The notes under the pieces: model-generated
What the model saw: only the letters and a program-made list of their open reading frames with translations
What the model was told of the DNA's origin: nothing
Databases searched by the model: none
Source: Planctomycetota bacterium
GTDB taxonomy: Bacteria; Planctomycetota; UBA1135; GCA-002686595
Assembly (NCBI GenBank): GCA_014237855.1
Contig: JABACD010000019.1
Span: 18,276 to 82,275, forward strand
Direction of reading: 5' to 3'
Length of the DNA stretch: 64,000 bases
Translations under genes and position numbers: made by a program
Shown here: positions 27,657 through 36,441 of the stretch, piece after piece
Layout: each line of letters begins with the position of its first letter
Position numbering within the stretch: the first letter of the stretch is position 1

Positions 27657-28700
27657 ATGCGAGTCGCCTTTGATATCTCTCCGCTCACTCGGGCCTACCC
27701 CCCCGGGGTGACGCGAGCGACACGTGGCCTGTACGAGACCCTTCGGAATTCAACAAGCATCGAGATTGTTCCCGTGGCTCCTCAACAAGACGAGAGCGAA
27801 CGCTTCTGGCGTCACCAAAGCCTGCCACGGACTCTCATCGACCTTGATTGCGTGGGGCTGCACTCGCCGGTCTCTTCCTTTCCGCACCTTGGCCCTGGCA
27901 AGCGCTTGCAGACTCTGCACGAGCTGCCCTGGCGCCACGGGGTCTCGGAGAACTCTGGCCTCTCTCATCGCTTTTGGGCACGATTCGGCCCCTGGCGCGC
28001 AGACGCAGTCATCTGTCCAACCGAGTTCGTACGCCGGGATCTTGTAGCGGAGAGCCCCCATGGTCATCAACGAATACACGTGGCCCCCTGGGGCATCGAT
28101 ACCACCTTCACCCCCACGATCGACTGCCAATCGCGCGAGGAATTGCTCGAGCAACTGAGGCTGCCCTCCGAGCCCTTCCTGCTCGCGCTGGGAGCCGTTC
28201 GCAGAAAGAAGAACCTCGCCGCGAGCCTGCGAGCTCTTGCCCACGGCGAGTCAGATGAGCTGCAGGATCTCCATCTGGTGGTGACTGGTGAGGATAGCGA
28301 GGATCTTCGAGCAGACCTGAGGCTTGCCACTGAGCTCGGCATTCGTCAGCGAGTTCACACCCTCGGCCAAATCACTGACTCCGACATTCCTCGACTGATC
28401 AACAGTGCGAGCGCTGTCATGATCCTCTCGCATTCTGAAGGCTTCGGCTTTCCAGCCCTCGAGGCGATGGCCAGTGGAACCCCCGTGGTCCTCACCAGAA
28501 ATAGCGCTCCTGCAGAAATCGCGGGACCATCCGGTTATCAGGTCAATCCTGAGGATCCAGTCGAGGTAGCGGACGCAGTAGGCCGCGCCCTGAGTGCAAG
28601 GAGTTCTGACCGAGAGATTGCCCGCAAGCGTGCAGCGCAGTTCAGCTGGGAGCGATGCGCGAGCAAGGTCGAGGAGATCTGGATGTCATGGGCAGATTGA
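27657..28700 (+). CDS. GT4-family glycosyltransferase
   Basis: 347 aa, ATG start 3 nt after nagB. N-terminus MRVAFDISPLTRAYPPGVTR, nucleotide-sugar region LALGAVRRKKNLAASLRAL, and the E-x7-E motif in SEGFGFPALEAMASGTPVV. It probably acts in the same envelope-glycan pathway as the flippase and the other family-4 enzymes. The 3' end overlaps the next glycosyltransferase gene by 13 nt, showing a tight operon. Confidence 0.88.
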   Translation: MRVAFDISPLTRAYPPGVTRATRGLYETLRNSTSIEIVPVAPQQDESERFWRHQSLPRTLIDLDCVGLHSPVSSFPHLGPGKRLQTLHELPWRHGVSENSGLSHRFWARFGPWRADAVICPTEFVRRDLVAESPHGHQRIHVAPWGIDTTFTPTIDCQSREELLEQLRLPSEPFLLALGAVRRKKNLAASLRALAHGESDELQDLHLVVTGEDSEDLRADLRLATELGIRQRVHTLGQITDSDIPRLINSASAVMILSHSEGFGFPALEAMASGTPVVLTRNSAPAEIAGPSGYQVNPEDPVEVADAVGRALSARSSDREIARKRAAQFSWERCASKVEEIWMSWAD

Positions 28701-29806
28701 AGGCACCTCGAGTCCTCGTCATTGGCACGGTGCTCGGCCAGGCTCCTGGTGGAGTCCGGCGACACAACCAGGAGCTGCTACCAAGAGTGGCTCGAATGCT
28801 TGAGAGCGCCGGTGGGAGCCTCTCGGTCCTGGAGGGCCGCGAGCCCTGCGCCTTCGAACTACCCGAATTCATCGAACGGATTCCATCAGCCGTCCCCGCC
28901 GGGCCAGCTTTGCGCAGGAGCCTGGCGGAAGGTCACGAGCTTCGTCGCCTGCTTCGGAAGCGGCAGACAGAAGACCGGCCCTTCGACCTCGTCCATACGG
29001 CCCACCAACCGGTTCCCAGGGGCTTCGAAACTCCAATATCGCTCCTAATTCACGATCTGCGCTCCCTGGACCTCTCTCACTCTCCCTTCTCACGGCGTCT
29101 CTTCGCCAGGGAGCTGATCGGCCGAGCAGCGCATCGTGCCGCAGCAGTATCGACGGTGAGCTCTGCCATGGCCGATCAACTCTCGAGCACCCTTGGAATC
29201 GGGCGAGAGCTGATCCGGGTCATCGCAAACGCCGCCGATCACCTGGCGCCCTCGCCCCGTCGCTCCGGGCAGGATGCTCCTCTACTGTGCGTGGGCCATA
29301 TTGAACCAAGGAAGAACCTGCAGCTCGTGCTGAAGACTCTGGCCCACGATCCAGCACTTCCCAATCTGGTCATCATTGGCGCAGCCAAGGGCAAGGAACA
29401 ACAGAGGCTGCAGTCCCTCGCGAGCAGTCTTGCAATTGAAGATAGGGTCCGCTTCCGGGGAGCCGTAGACCAGCTGGAGCTCGAGAAGAACCTCGCCGAG
29501 TGCGCCTGTGTCGTTCTACCCTCCAAGCTCGAGGGCTTCGGTATCGTGGCTCTCGAAGCTGAAGTCGCAGCTGCTCCTCTCGCGGTCTCGTCAATACCTG
29601 CCCATCTGGAAGTCGTACCGCAGGCGGAGCACTTCGCCAATACTCCGGGAGACTGCGCACTCGCTATCAGACGTGCTCTCACCACCAGCCCCGAGCAACT
29701 GCAGGATCGCTCCGCGCTGGCACGCGAACGATTCACCTGGGATGACTCAGCCGCTCGCTTGTTCAGGACCTGGTGCGAGATCCATGAGGGAAGTCCCGCC
29801 CAGTGA
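28688..29806 (+). CDS. GT4-family glycosyltransferase with altered C-terminal motif
   Basis: 372 aa from the ATG at 28688 (MGRLKAPRVLVIGTVLGQAPGG), which overlaps the previous gene by 13 nt and has a GAGGAG about 10 nt upstream; an in-frame start at 28655 exists but is less likely. GT-B features: GGVRRHNQELLPRV, the CVGHIEPRKNLQLVLKTL nucleotide-sugar region and PSKLEGFGIVALEAEVAAAPL. The usual CGTPV after E-x7-E is replaced by AAAPL. Last gene of the nagB operon. Confidence 0.86.
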   Translation: MGRLKAPRVLVIGTVLGQAPGGVRRHNQELLPRVARMLESAGGSLSVLEGREPCAFELPEFIERIPSAVPAGPALRRSLAEGHELRRLLRKRQTEDRPFDLVHTAHQPVPRGFETPISLLIHDLRSLDLSHSPFSRRLFARELIGRAAHRAAAVSTVSSAMADQLSSTLGIGRELIRVIANAADHLAPSPRRSGQDAPLLCVGHIEPRKNLQLVLKTLAHDPALPNLVIIGAAKGKEQQRLQSLASSLAIEDRVRFRGAVDQLELEKNLAECACVVLPSKLEGFGIVALEAEVAAAPLAVSSIPAHLEVVPQAEHFANTPGDCALAIRRALTTSPEQLQDRSALARERFTWDDSAARLFRTWCEIHEGSPAQ

Positions 29807-29890
29807 ACTGAGATCACAGTCGGTGTCAGCACCTGCGCGGCTGCAGTATCGGAGCGCGTATACAGAGACCCGAGGCCTCGTGATCCCCAC

Positions 29891-30661
29891 CTAGAGCTCT
29901 TCTTCGAGTACTGGGTCCCCAACAGCTCGCTGCTTGAGAGCCTCGCTGCCTCGAAAGGCAAAGAAGAACAGGACACCAAACAGCAAGATGGCCAGTAGAC
30001 CTGCCAGTATTCGAATCCAGAGAGGGTACTGAGCGAGATCAGAAGCGAAGAAGCCACCAGCCGGAGCCTGCTTCGAATACTGGAGCACGGGCCGACCTCC
30101 ATCCCGGATCTCGACTCCCGAGCTACTCCCGCTACTCCCACGCATGGCCGTACTGGGGGGAGCCTGACGCTCGGGTGCGGGTCGCCGCTTGGGAGAGCTT
30201 GAATCCGGTACAGGACTTCTGGCAGGCGGTTCCTCGAAGAACTCCTCCCCTTCGAACTCGATCTCCCCCGAAAGGTCAATCTCGTCCTCAACCGGTGGGT
30301 CCAGCTCAAGTTGAGGGGGCTCAACCATGCTCTGCTTGCGCTCGGGTGCCCGTACCGGAGTTGCCGGCTCCGGAGAATCCTTCACCCGCACCCTCAGCTC
30401 CAGGGCACCCAGCTCGAACTGCAATCCATCGCGGAGCTCGATCCGAGAGACTCGAATTCCATCACAGGAGACTCCGTTGCGAGATTCGAGGTCAACGAGG
30501 CTCCACTGACCTCCCGAACGCTCGACGCGCGCATGCTCCCGGCTTACGCCCATGCCTCTTACTGATCCGGCACAGCTCGGTGACCGACCTATCAGGGCTC
30601 CGTCATCGAGCTGGAAGGACTTCCCAATATCCGGCCCAGATAGGACGTAGAAAGTCAGCAT
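29891..30661 (-). CDS. FHA-domain membrane protein
   Basis: 256 aa from the ATG at 30661, preceded by AGGAG at 8 nt; the longer frame to 30751 overlaps the response-regulator gene. FHA domain at about 1-85 with GALIGRSPSC, MGVSREHARVERSGGQWSLV and SRNGVSCDG, all contact residues for phosphothreonine. A long acidic/proline linker follows, then one C-terminal membrane helix (ILAGLLAILLFGVLFFFAF), making it a tail-anchored protein with the FHA domain in the cytoplasm. Probable reader of Ser/Thr kinase signals. It lies 43 nt after the response-regulator gene. Confidence 0.88.
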   Translation of the reverse strand: MLTFYVLSGPDIGKSFQLDDGALIGRSPSCAGSVRGMGVSREHARVERSGGQWSLVDLESRNGVSCDGIRVSRIELRDGLQFELGALELRVRVKDSPEPATPVRAPERKQSMVEPPQLELDPPVEDEIDLSGEIEFEGEEFFEEPPARSPVPDSSSPKRRPAPERQAPPSTAMRGSSGSSSGVEIRDGGRPVLQYSKQAPAGGFFASDLAQYPLWIRILAGLLAILLFGVLFFFAFRGSEALKQRAVGDPVLEEEL

Positions 30662-30704
30662 TTCATTCTCTCCTGCTGCACCGTCTGTCAAGCAACCGCT
30701 CTCC

Positions 30705-31358
30705 TCAGGCTTCAGCGAGACCCTCACGGATTGCGTATCGAGCAAGCTCAACCCGGTCGTGGATGTCTAGCTTCCGCATGACGCTCGCGCTGTGATGCTC
30801 GACAGTCTTGACACTGAGGTGCATCGTTCGAGCGATTTCCTTCTTGGAAAGTCCGCGTGCAAGGTAGCGGAGCACCTCAACCTCTCGATTCGTGAGCATC
30901 GACGTGACCGTTTGCCCGGAATTCGTGGGCCTGCCGTCCTTGTCGAGCGCAAAACGCGACTTCACCTCTTGCGAGAAGTAGACTCCACCTTCAGCGACCG
31001 TGTTCAATGCCTTGAAAAGGACACCGGGGGGGTCACCTTTTACTACATACCCCTTGGCTCCGACTCCCAGTGCCTGCTCGATGTAATGATCGTGGAAGAA
31101 TGCCGAGAGGAAGATAACTCTCAGCTCAGGCAAGCGCGTCATCATCTGCTTGACCGCATCAAAGCAGATCATCCCAGGCATGTCGATGTCGATCACCAGC
31201 ATCTCCGGCTTGCAGTCGAATGCCACCTTCAGGGCATCCTCCGCGTTCGAACACTCGCCCACGACCTCGAAGGCGGGGTCCCGCTCCATCATCCCCCGGA
31301 GAGCCGTTCGAACCAACTCGTGATCATCAACCAGTAAGATCCGCTTGGAAACTGCCAT
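30705..31358 (-). CDS. NarL/FixJ-type response regulator
   Basis: 217 aa from the ATG at 31358 (MAVSKRILLVDDHELV). Receiver domain at about 1-125: acidic pair LVDDHE, phospho-acceptor Asp in VIDIDMPGM, Thr/Ser switch region FLSAFF and Lys in YVVKG. C-terminal LuxR helix-turn-helix at about 150-215 with LTNREVEVLRYLARGLSKKEIARTM and VKTVEHHSASVMRKL. All phosphorylation residues are intact. No sensor kinase is adjacent; candidates in the window are the hybrid kinases at 20677 and 47954. It is followed by the FHA gene on the same strand. Confidence 0.9.
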   Translation of the reverse strand: MAVSKRILLVDDHELVRTALRGMMERDPAFEVVGECSNAEDALKVAFDCKPEMLVIDIDMPGMICFDAVKQMMTRLPELRVIFLSAFFHDHYIEQALGVGAKGYVVKGDPPGVLFKALNTVAEGGVYFSQEVKSRFALDKDGRPTNSGQTVTSMLTNREVEVLRYLARGLSKKEIARTMHLSVKTVEHHSASVMRKLDIHDRVELARYAIREGLAEA

Positions 31359-31575
31359 GCTACTTCGGGGCACCATTCATTATCGCCAGGTTGCAAGTCG
31401 AATCGCAAGCTTACCTGATTCTGAGGCTCCAAGGCATGGCTTTCCATCCAACTCCTACTCGCTGGTCGGCTCACGCAAGAAGAAGTCGAATTCCATCTAC
31501 ATTCCGACCGCCACAATCATCGTAAGCAGGACTGGCCGTGGGCACCTCCCGCAGCGGTAACCCTGATTGACGATA

Positions 31576-31592
31576 ATCCATCACTGATGGAT
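31576..31592. promoter_or_regulatory. Perfect palindrome ATCCATC-N3-GATGGAT between divergent genes
   Basis: A 7-bp perfect inverted repeat with a 3-nt spacer lies in the 382-nt gap between the response-regulator gene (minus) and the ABC ATPase gene (plus). Its GATGGAT half-site resembles that of the palindrome at 16267-16283. It is a candidate operator; nothing else recognisable was found in this gap. Confidence 0.35.
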
Positions 31593-31740
31593 GACAACCT
31601 CTGGTCAGCGTGCTCGTTTTTCTCCCATTCCACTACTTGCTGAAATCACTGACCGCCTAGCATTCCCCGGTGAATCAGGGTCCAGGCGTCGGGCATGAAC
31701 CAAGCCCATGCCACCCCGATCAAGAGCATCAGCCCACCTC

Positions 31741-32601
31741 ATGGATTCAACCAATCCCCCCCCCGCTGCACGCTTGCAGGCTATCTCCAAGCACTACTCC
31801 TACCGCTTTGGACTCAACCGCAAGGAGGTGCTGTGCGGAATCGACCTGGAGGTGACGGCCGGTAAGACGATGGGCCTGGTGGGGCCAAACGGTTCGGGGA
31901 AGAGCACCCTTCAGAAGATCCTGGCCGGGCTCGAGCGGCAGAGCTCTGGCGAGCTGACCGTTCTTGGTGGCACCCTGTCCGAGGGCGCCGTGCGTGCACG
32001 AATTGGATACGTGCCAGAGGACGCCCCCTTTCCAGGAGAGCTCTCCGCCAGAGCTGTGCTTGACCTGGTTGGCTCCTTGCAAGGAATTCCAGCATCTCAA
32101 ATCCGCACCCGTGGAGATGAGCTACTCGAGCGTGTTGGCCTCTCAGAGCACTCCGCGAAGAATCTACGGCGCTACTCGCGCGGCATGCTTCGACGCTTCT
32201 CATTGGCCCAGGCCTGGTTGCACCAACCAGATTTGATCCTCCTCGATGAGCCAACCGCGGGGCTGGATGCCGAGGGCTTTGACGTCCTGCAGGATCTCCT
32301 CGAGGAGGCACGAGGAAGAGGAGCAACCATCGTCTTCTCATCTCACCTGATCAGCGATCTGGAAGACCACTGCGATGATCTCGTTGTACTCGCCGACGGG
32401 CGTGTCGCTGCCACAGGCAGCCCCGCTGAGTTGCTCTCAAGGCCAGCCTGTTGGCGACTCGAGCTGCACTCGATGAACGAGACGACGGTCATGGGCCTGA
32501 GGGAATGGGTAGAATCCCAGGGTGGAGTAGTCGACAGCCTGAATCCTTCTGGACGATCACTCTTTGAGCTGTACCGCAGAACTCGCCTGAGCAAGCCCTA
32601 A
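31741..32601 (+). CDS. ABC transporter ATP-binding protein
   Basis: 286 aa from the ATG at 31741; the frame is open to 31708 and no good ribosome-binding site favours either start. Walker A GPNGSGKST, Q-loop region YVPEDAPFPGEL, signature YSRGMLRRFSLAQ, Walker B LILLDEPTAGLD and switch His in FSSHL are all present. The type resembles CcmA/NatA ATPases of ABC-2 exporters with an extra C-terminal region. No permease gene adjoins it; the nearest membrane protein on this strand is far away, so its partner is unknown. Confidence 0.88.
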   Translation: MDSTNPPPAARLQAISKHYSYRFGLNRKEVLCGIDLEVTAGKTMGLVGPNGSGKSTLQKILAGLERQSSGELTVLGGTLSEGAVRARIGYVPEDAPFPGELSARAVLDLVGSLQGIPASQIRTRGDELLERVGLSEHSAKNLRRYSRGMLRRFSLAQAWLHQPDLILLDEPTAGLDAEGFDVLQDLLEEARGRGATIVFSSHLISDLEDHCDDLVVLADGRVAATGSPAELLSRPACWRLELHSMNETTVMGLREWVESQGGVVDSLNPSGRSLFELYRRTRLSKP

Positions 32602-33005
32602 CGCAATCGTTCCTGAATTTCGTCGAGCAGTGCAGCGGCTTCCAGCTCCGCGAGTTCCTCGTTCAAGGCCCGGTAGTACACCCTGACACAGGTGCGCTCG
32701 GGAGCCCGCTCGATGACATCCACGTGAATCACCTCCAGGTCGATGATTCGTTCTCCTTCCAATGACCTGGCACTCATGGGCACTGCGATTCCAGCGGCAT
32801 GTAGGCTCTCCACGGTTGCCGTCCAGACCCGATCAAGATCCCTGAAGAAGTCTCGATGAGCATGTGCTTGCTCGACCAGCGGCGCCCCATGATCAGCCGG
32901 CTCGAGTTCCGACCGTCCGGTCGAGTCAAGGCTGGTCCAGCGGGCCCCGCAAGACCCGCAGGACAAACCACAGAAGAGTGACACCAAGACCGTCTTGAAA
33001 TTCAT
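32598..33005 (-). CDS. Small predicted lipoprotein
   Basis: 135 aa with a short signal sequence (MNFKTVLVSLFCGLSCGSCG) containing possible lipobox cysteines. The mature part has an alternating strand-helix pattern (GERIIDLEVIHVDVIERAP, TCVRVYYRALNEELAELEA) like small DUF3568-type lipoproteins, but no firm match is claimed. It ends head-to-head with the ABC ATPase gene, overlapping by 4 nt. Confidence 0.62.
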   Translation of the reverse strand: MNFKTVLVSLFCGLSCGSCGARWTSLDSTGRSELEPADHGAPLVEQAHAHRDFFRDLDRVWTATVESLHAAGIAVPMSARSLEGERIIDLEVIHVDVIERAPERTCVRVYYRALNEELAELEAAALLDEIQERLR

Positions 33006-33314
33006 GGTTTACGCCTGGCTCGCTGCAGCTAGCCAGCCCGGGAGATGAGTGCAGCCATCAACCCAGTGTGACTTCTCGAGTCATGAGATCCAAGGAAGGC
33101 CTCGCCCCCCTGCCGGCTCAAATCTCAGATCCACATGTTCCTGACCTGAGCCAACGCATCTGCTGTCCTTGAGAGTCCGTGACCGAATACGCCCGCCAAC
33201 TTCTGCAGGCATCGATTGCCTTCGACACGCGCGTCAGTTGGAAAGAGAAATGAGGGAGTCACCAGGACCAGGCCTGAAGGAGACTCCCTCACTCATGAAC
33301 AGGAAACGATGCTC
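33006..33314. other. Gap downstream of the PilX-like gene
   Basis: About 310 nt holding the terminator hairpin of the PilX-like gene (33252-33290) and the promoter of the small lipoprotein gene. No protein-like frame was found. Confidence 0.4.
33242..33290 (-). terminator. Terminator of the PilX-like gene
   Basis: GAGGGAGTC (33252-33260) and GACTCCCTC (33282-33290) form a perfect 9-bp stem. Read on the minus strand the stem is followed by ATTTCTCTTTCC, a T-rich tail. It lies 25 nt past the stop of the PilX-like gene. Confidence 0.65.
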
Positions 33315-35612
33315 TCAGTTGGAGGATCGCCCAATCAGCATCTTGCGAGTCAAGGTAATCTGCCCGGTCTCCTCGAGCTTCAGCGATTCCTTCACCCGTT
33401 TGTCGTAGTTCAAGTCGATTCCATTTCCTACTAGCAACCCGACATCAGCAGAGAGAATGGCGCCATTGACGATCATTCGCCCACCCATCGGGCTCGACTT
33501 CGGAACAATTCCGTAGATGCTGTTGCTGGAATACAAGATGGCATCTGTCTTGAGTGGCTCGCCGCTTGCGTGTGAGCTGCTTGCATCCGCCATCAACGTG
33601 CCAAGCATATCATTGCTGATCCACTCATCCGTCCCAGTCAAGGCCTGAACACCCGCGATCTCATCTCCGTCATCGTCAAACAAGTACGGACTGTCCTCAT
33701 CATCCACGTCAACCAAGGTCAGAAGACTGGTGTCCCACTTGCCAGCGTGTTCCTTTCCAACCCAGGATGAGATCTCAGAGGAGTAGCTCAGCCCCTTGTT
33801 CATGACTGGGAAGACTCCCCCATCTTCATTCTTGTCGAAGACGTAGTAGCGCGCCTTGTACTCTGGCCCCTTGTAGTCATCATTGGGTTCACTCCAGCTG
33901 CTGGGGTCATTGAAGTTGTCTCCGCTTCCCGGCAAGTACTGCTGGGTCTTTGACCACTCCTGTCGGTTGAAGATCGCCATCTCGGAGAGCACGAAGCTGA
34001 ACGGCCCATCAGGATTGCCACTCATGTAGTTGCTTGAACCGGAGCTTCCTCCCCCGGAGCTTCCTCCGCCGGAGCTTCCTCCGCCTGAGCCCTTGCCACC
34101 TTTTCCACCCTTGCCGCCTTTTCCGCCCTTGCCACCTTTTCCGCCCTTGCTGCCCTTGCTGCCCTTGCCACCCTTACTGCCCCCCTTGGAGTGAAATAGG
34201 TTTCCAATAATGATGCTACCGCCAGCAAGAAGGTTGAGAGCATTCGGCGAACCATCTGCAGCCATGCCAAATGTCCGATGGTTGTACTCGTCCTCTCCAT
34301 CCAGATATTGCAGATCCGAGGGAATGTAGACGTTGCCGGAGGCCAGCAGGGTACCCGTACCCTTGACGTAACCCTGCAGGATGATGTCTCCCTCAACCCC
34401 GACCTCGCCATTGAGAAGAATTGGATCGTCAATGGTACCCGTCAGTACGACTCCGCCAACGACTCCTGTCTCCAGCTGATCGCGGTTGCCGTTCTCCAAG
34501 GCTGCCGTAAGTCCTGCTTGATCGGTGATCGAGTCACCCTCGTCAACGGCGTAGATAGTACCGCCAGAGAGCGATCCCTCGTAGGTGTCTGCTACCTGGT
34601 TGAATTCACTGGAGTCGACTAGTCGATTCCCCGCGTCATCGGACTCCGGATCCCCACCACCATCGTCCATGATGGGCAAGGGAAAGGTCTCGGGCATGTA
34701 ACCGTCGACCATGTTTTCCTGCTCATCCGAATAGTCGATGTAGAGGTTTTGCATCGGAACGGGCTCTCCCGCGGCCGCGACGAAGTCCTCGATAATTGGA
34801 TCTCCCATCGGGTCCGATTCCACCTTGCCGAACTGATCAAATCGATAGCTCTTCGTGCCTTCTCCAGCCCAATTCGTGATCTCAGTACCATCCTTGTGGA
34901 GAGCCTTGCCGCGCACGTAGAGCGTACCTGCGATGTGAGAGTCCGCATTCGAGCGCAGCATCAGAGTCTCGAGGGTTCCGACTCTCACTCGATCAAATGT
35001 CCCGTAGTTGTTGGGGTCATGATTGAAGTAATCATCTGTCGAGTTGATTCGTGCATGGCACATGATGCAGTTGACATTGTTCGCAAGCAGCGCGAAATCA
35101 GTCCCCTTCCATGTAGTGCCTTCGACAACAAATACACCCTGTACCGTGTCTCGCTTCGCAAGTGACTCACCACCGCGGCCGCTATGAACTGACGCCGTGA
35201 TATATATCTCAGTGGTGCTCGAGGTGTCTTGCCTTATAACGCGCAATGAGTCCACGACAACACCAGCAACACTTGCGTCCCCGAGCAGCTCAACAAGCTC
35301 CATGAAGTCAGTCCCTTCATGTGCTCCCGGCATATTGGTGGCCGCTGTAGCGTTCAGACCGATGCCTGATGAAAAGGTACGAAAGGAATCGAGGCTACCG
35401 GCGCTGCCAGACCCTGATTGCTTGTATGCAGACCAAAGGCGATGAGCAGCAAGAGCGACCACGCTCTCCGCGCCGCTCCTCATCTTGAACTCTTCGATTT
35501 TCGAGTTGACTTGCCGGTTCTTGCTGAGCCCCGCGGACATGTAGGTCATCCCCAGCACCGCCACCACTACGAGAATGATGAGAGCGGATACTAGCGCGGA
35601 ACCGCGACGCAT
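33315..35612 (-). CDS. Large PilX-like minor pilin with CxxCH motif and Lys-Gly repeat
   Basis: 765 aa from the ATG at 35612 (MRRGSALVSALIILVVVAVLG), a PilX-type N-terminus: a short basic leader and one hydrophobic helix, then a helical stalk. A single CIMCH (residues 182-186) fits a covalent haem attachment motif. Later it has a beta-solenoid-like middle (GEVGVEGDIILQGYVKGTGTLLASGNVYIPS) and a low-complexity stretch at about residues 474-526 built of KGG/KGS units then GGGSS units. Acidic Ca-binding-like loops (DVDDEDSPYLFDDDGD) follow. Probably a tip or surface component of the adjacent pilus/secretion system. It is on the opposite strand to the two pilin genes at 35896-37491. Confidence 0.8.
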   Translation of the reverse strand: MRRGSALVSALIILVVVAVLGMTYMSAGLSKNRQVNSKIEEFKMRSGAESVVALAAHRLWSAYKQSGSGSAGSLDSFRTFSSGIGLNATAATNMPGAHEGTDFMELVELLGDASVAGVVVDSLRVIRQDTSSTTEIYITASVHSGRGGESLAKRDTVQGVFVVEGTTWKGTDFALLANNVNCIMCHARINSTDDYFNHDPNNYGTFDRVRVGTLETLMLRSNADSHIAGTLYVRGKALHKDGTEITNWAGEGTKSYRFDQFGKVESDPMGDPIIEDFVAAAGEPVPMQNLYIDYSDEQENMVDGYMPETFPLPIMDDGGGDPESDDAGNRLVDSSEFNQVADTYEGSLSGGTIYAVDEGDSITDQAGLTAALENGNRDQLETGVVGGVVLTGTIDDPILLNGEVGVEGDIILQGYVKGTGTLLASGNVYIPSDLQYLDGEDEYNHRTFGMAADGSPNALNLLAGGSIIIGNLFHSKGGSKGGKGSKGSKGGKGGKGGKGGKGGKGGKGSGGGSSGGGSSGGGSSGSSNYMSGNPDGPFSFVLSEMAIFNRQEWSKTQQYLPGSGDNFNDPSSWSEPNDDYKGPEYKARYYVFDKNEDGGVFPVMNKGLSYSSEISSWVGKEHAGKWDTSLLTLVDVDDEDSPYLFDDDGDEIAGVQALTGTDEWISNDMLGTLMADASSSHASGEPLKTDAILYSSNSIYGIVPKSSPMGGRMIVNGAILSADVGLLVGNGIDLNYDKRVKESLKLEETGQITLTRKMLIGRSSN
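34036..34190 (-). repeat. Coding tandem repeat (Lys-Gly-Gly and Gly-Gly-Ser-Ser units)
   Basis: The coding strand is built of near-repeated 9- and 12/15-nt units giving KGG/KGS about ten times (34090-34190) and GGGSS about three times (34036-34088). It is in frame inside the PilX-like gene. Unit number may vary between strains because of replication slippage. Confidence 0.85.
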
Positions 35613-35895
35613 CTCGCAAGTGGAGTTACGCTCCAATATGTGCATACACTGGCCTCGGTTTCCTGGCAATCGCCTTGGTTACTGGTTGAGGGAAAGTAGG
35701 GCTCTGCTCTTAATCGTGTGATTGACACCCGGCACAGCAGCCCTCCCGAGAAAAGTCTTTAACCAGCTCTAGACCCGAAAAACTTTCACCAACTTCGGGC
35801 CCCATCACCAATTCTCTGCTTCTTTTTCAAGTCTCCCGTCTGGGATCCTCGATTTGACTCCTGAGCAAGGCCGGCTTGTCCATCACCCCAGATTC

Positions 35896-36441
35896 ATGAC
35901 CACGCGCACGATCAAGTCCCACGACCTCAAGTCGGGCTTTTCTTTACTTGAGGTAGTGATGGCAATGGCCATTCTCGTGACCGGCATGCTCGCTCTGACC
36001 TCTAGCATGGCCAGGGTCCATACCCTTGATCAGTCAGACACAGCCAGGGCAGCTGCAGGCGACCGGCTCCGCGCCACAGCGGAACAGCTGATATCGTTTT
36101 CTGAAGAGGCAGTCGCTCAGGATCCGGAAACCTGGGCCCTCACCATCACGAGTTCATTCGAGAGCGGCGGAACACCTGGGAATTCTTTCCATGTCGGATC
36201 ATTGGGGCCGGGAGCAAGCGAGGCGACCGGGAGTATTCAAGTCATTCGCGATGAGACCCTGACCGATGCTGAGGTGGGAATCAGCCTTGGTCTTCCCCGC
36301 GACTTGAATGGCGATGGAGACGCTGACGATATGAATGTGTCCTCGACAGCCTCACTCCTCCCCGTGATCATCCGCATCAACTGGACCTCTCGGTCTGGTG
36401 ATCGCGAAGCTGTCCATGGGCTCTACCTGCTCGGTATCTAG
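35896..36441 (+). CDS. PilV-type prepilin-like protein
   Basis: 181 aa from the ATG at 35896 (MTTRTIKSHDLKSGFSLLEVVMAMAIL). The type IV prepilin leader is clear: cleavage would fall at G/F in SGFSLLEV with Glu at mature position 5. The mature part is like PilV/GspI minor pilins, with an Asp-rich loop (RDLNGDGDADDMN) resembling a Ca-binding site. It abuts the next pilin gene with no gap, so the two are coupled. Confidence 0.85.
   Translation: MTTRTIKSHDLKSGFSLLEVVMAMAILVTGMLALTSSMARVHTLDQSDTARAAAGDRLRATAEQLISFSEEAVAQDPETWALTITSSFESGGTPGNSFHVGSLGPGASEATGSIQVIRDETLTDAEVGISLGLPRDLNGDGDADDMNVSSTASLLPVIIRINWTSRSGDREAVHGLYLLGI

Noticed and set aside
29871..29880. CGAGGCCTCG palindrome between convergent genes
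   Set aside because: No loop, so it cannot form a useful hairpin; a 10-nt palindrome is expected by chance in GC-rich DNA.
29239..30324. 361-codon minus-strand frame
   Set aside because: Ser/Arg-rich shadow of the glycosyltransferase and FHA genes with no family features.
34036..34190. CRISPR-like repeat
   Set aside because: Units are contiguous, in frame and code for Gly/Lys/Ser; there are no spacers.
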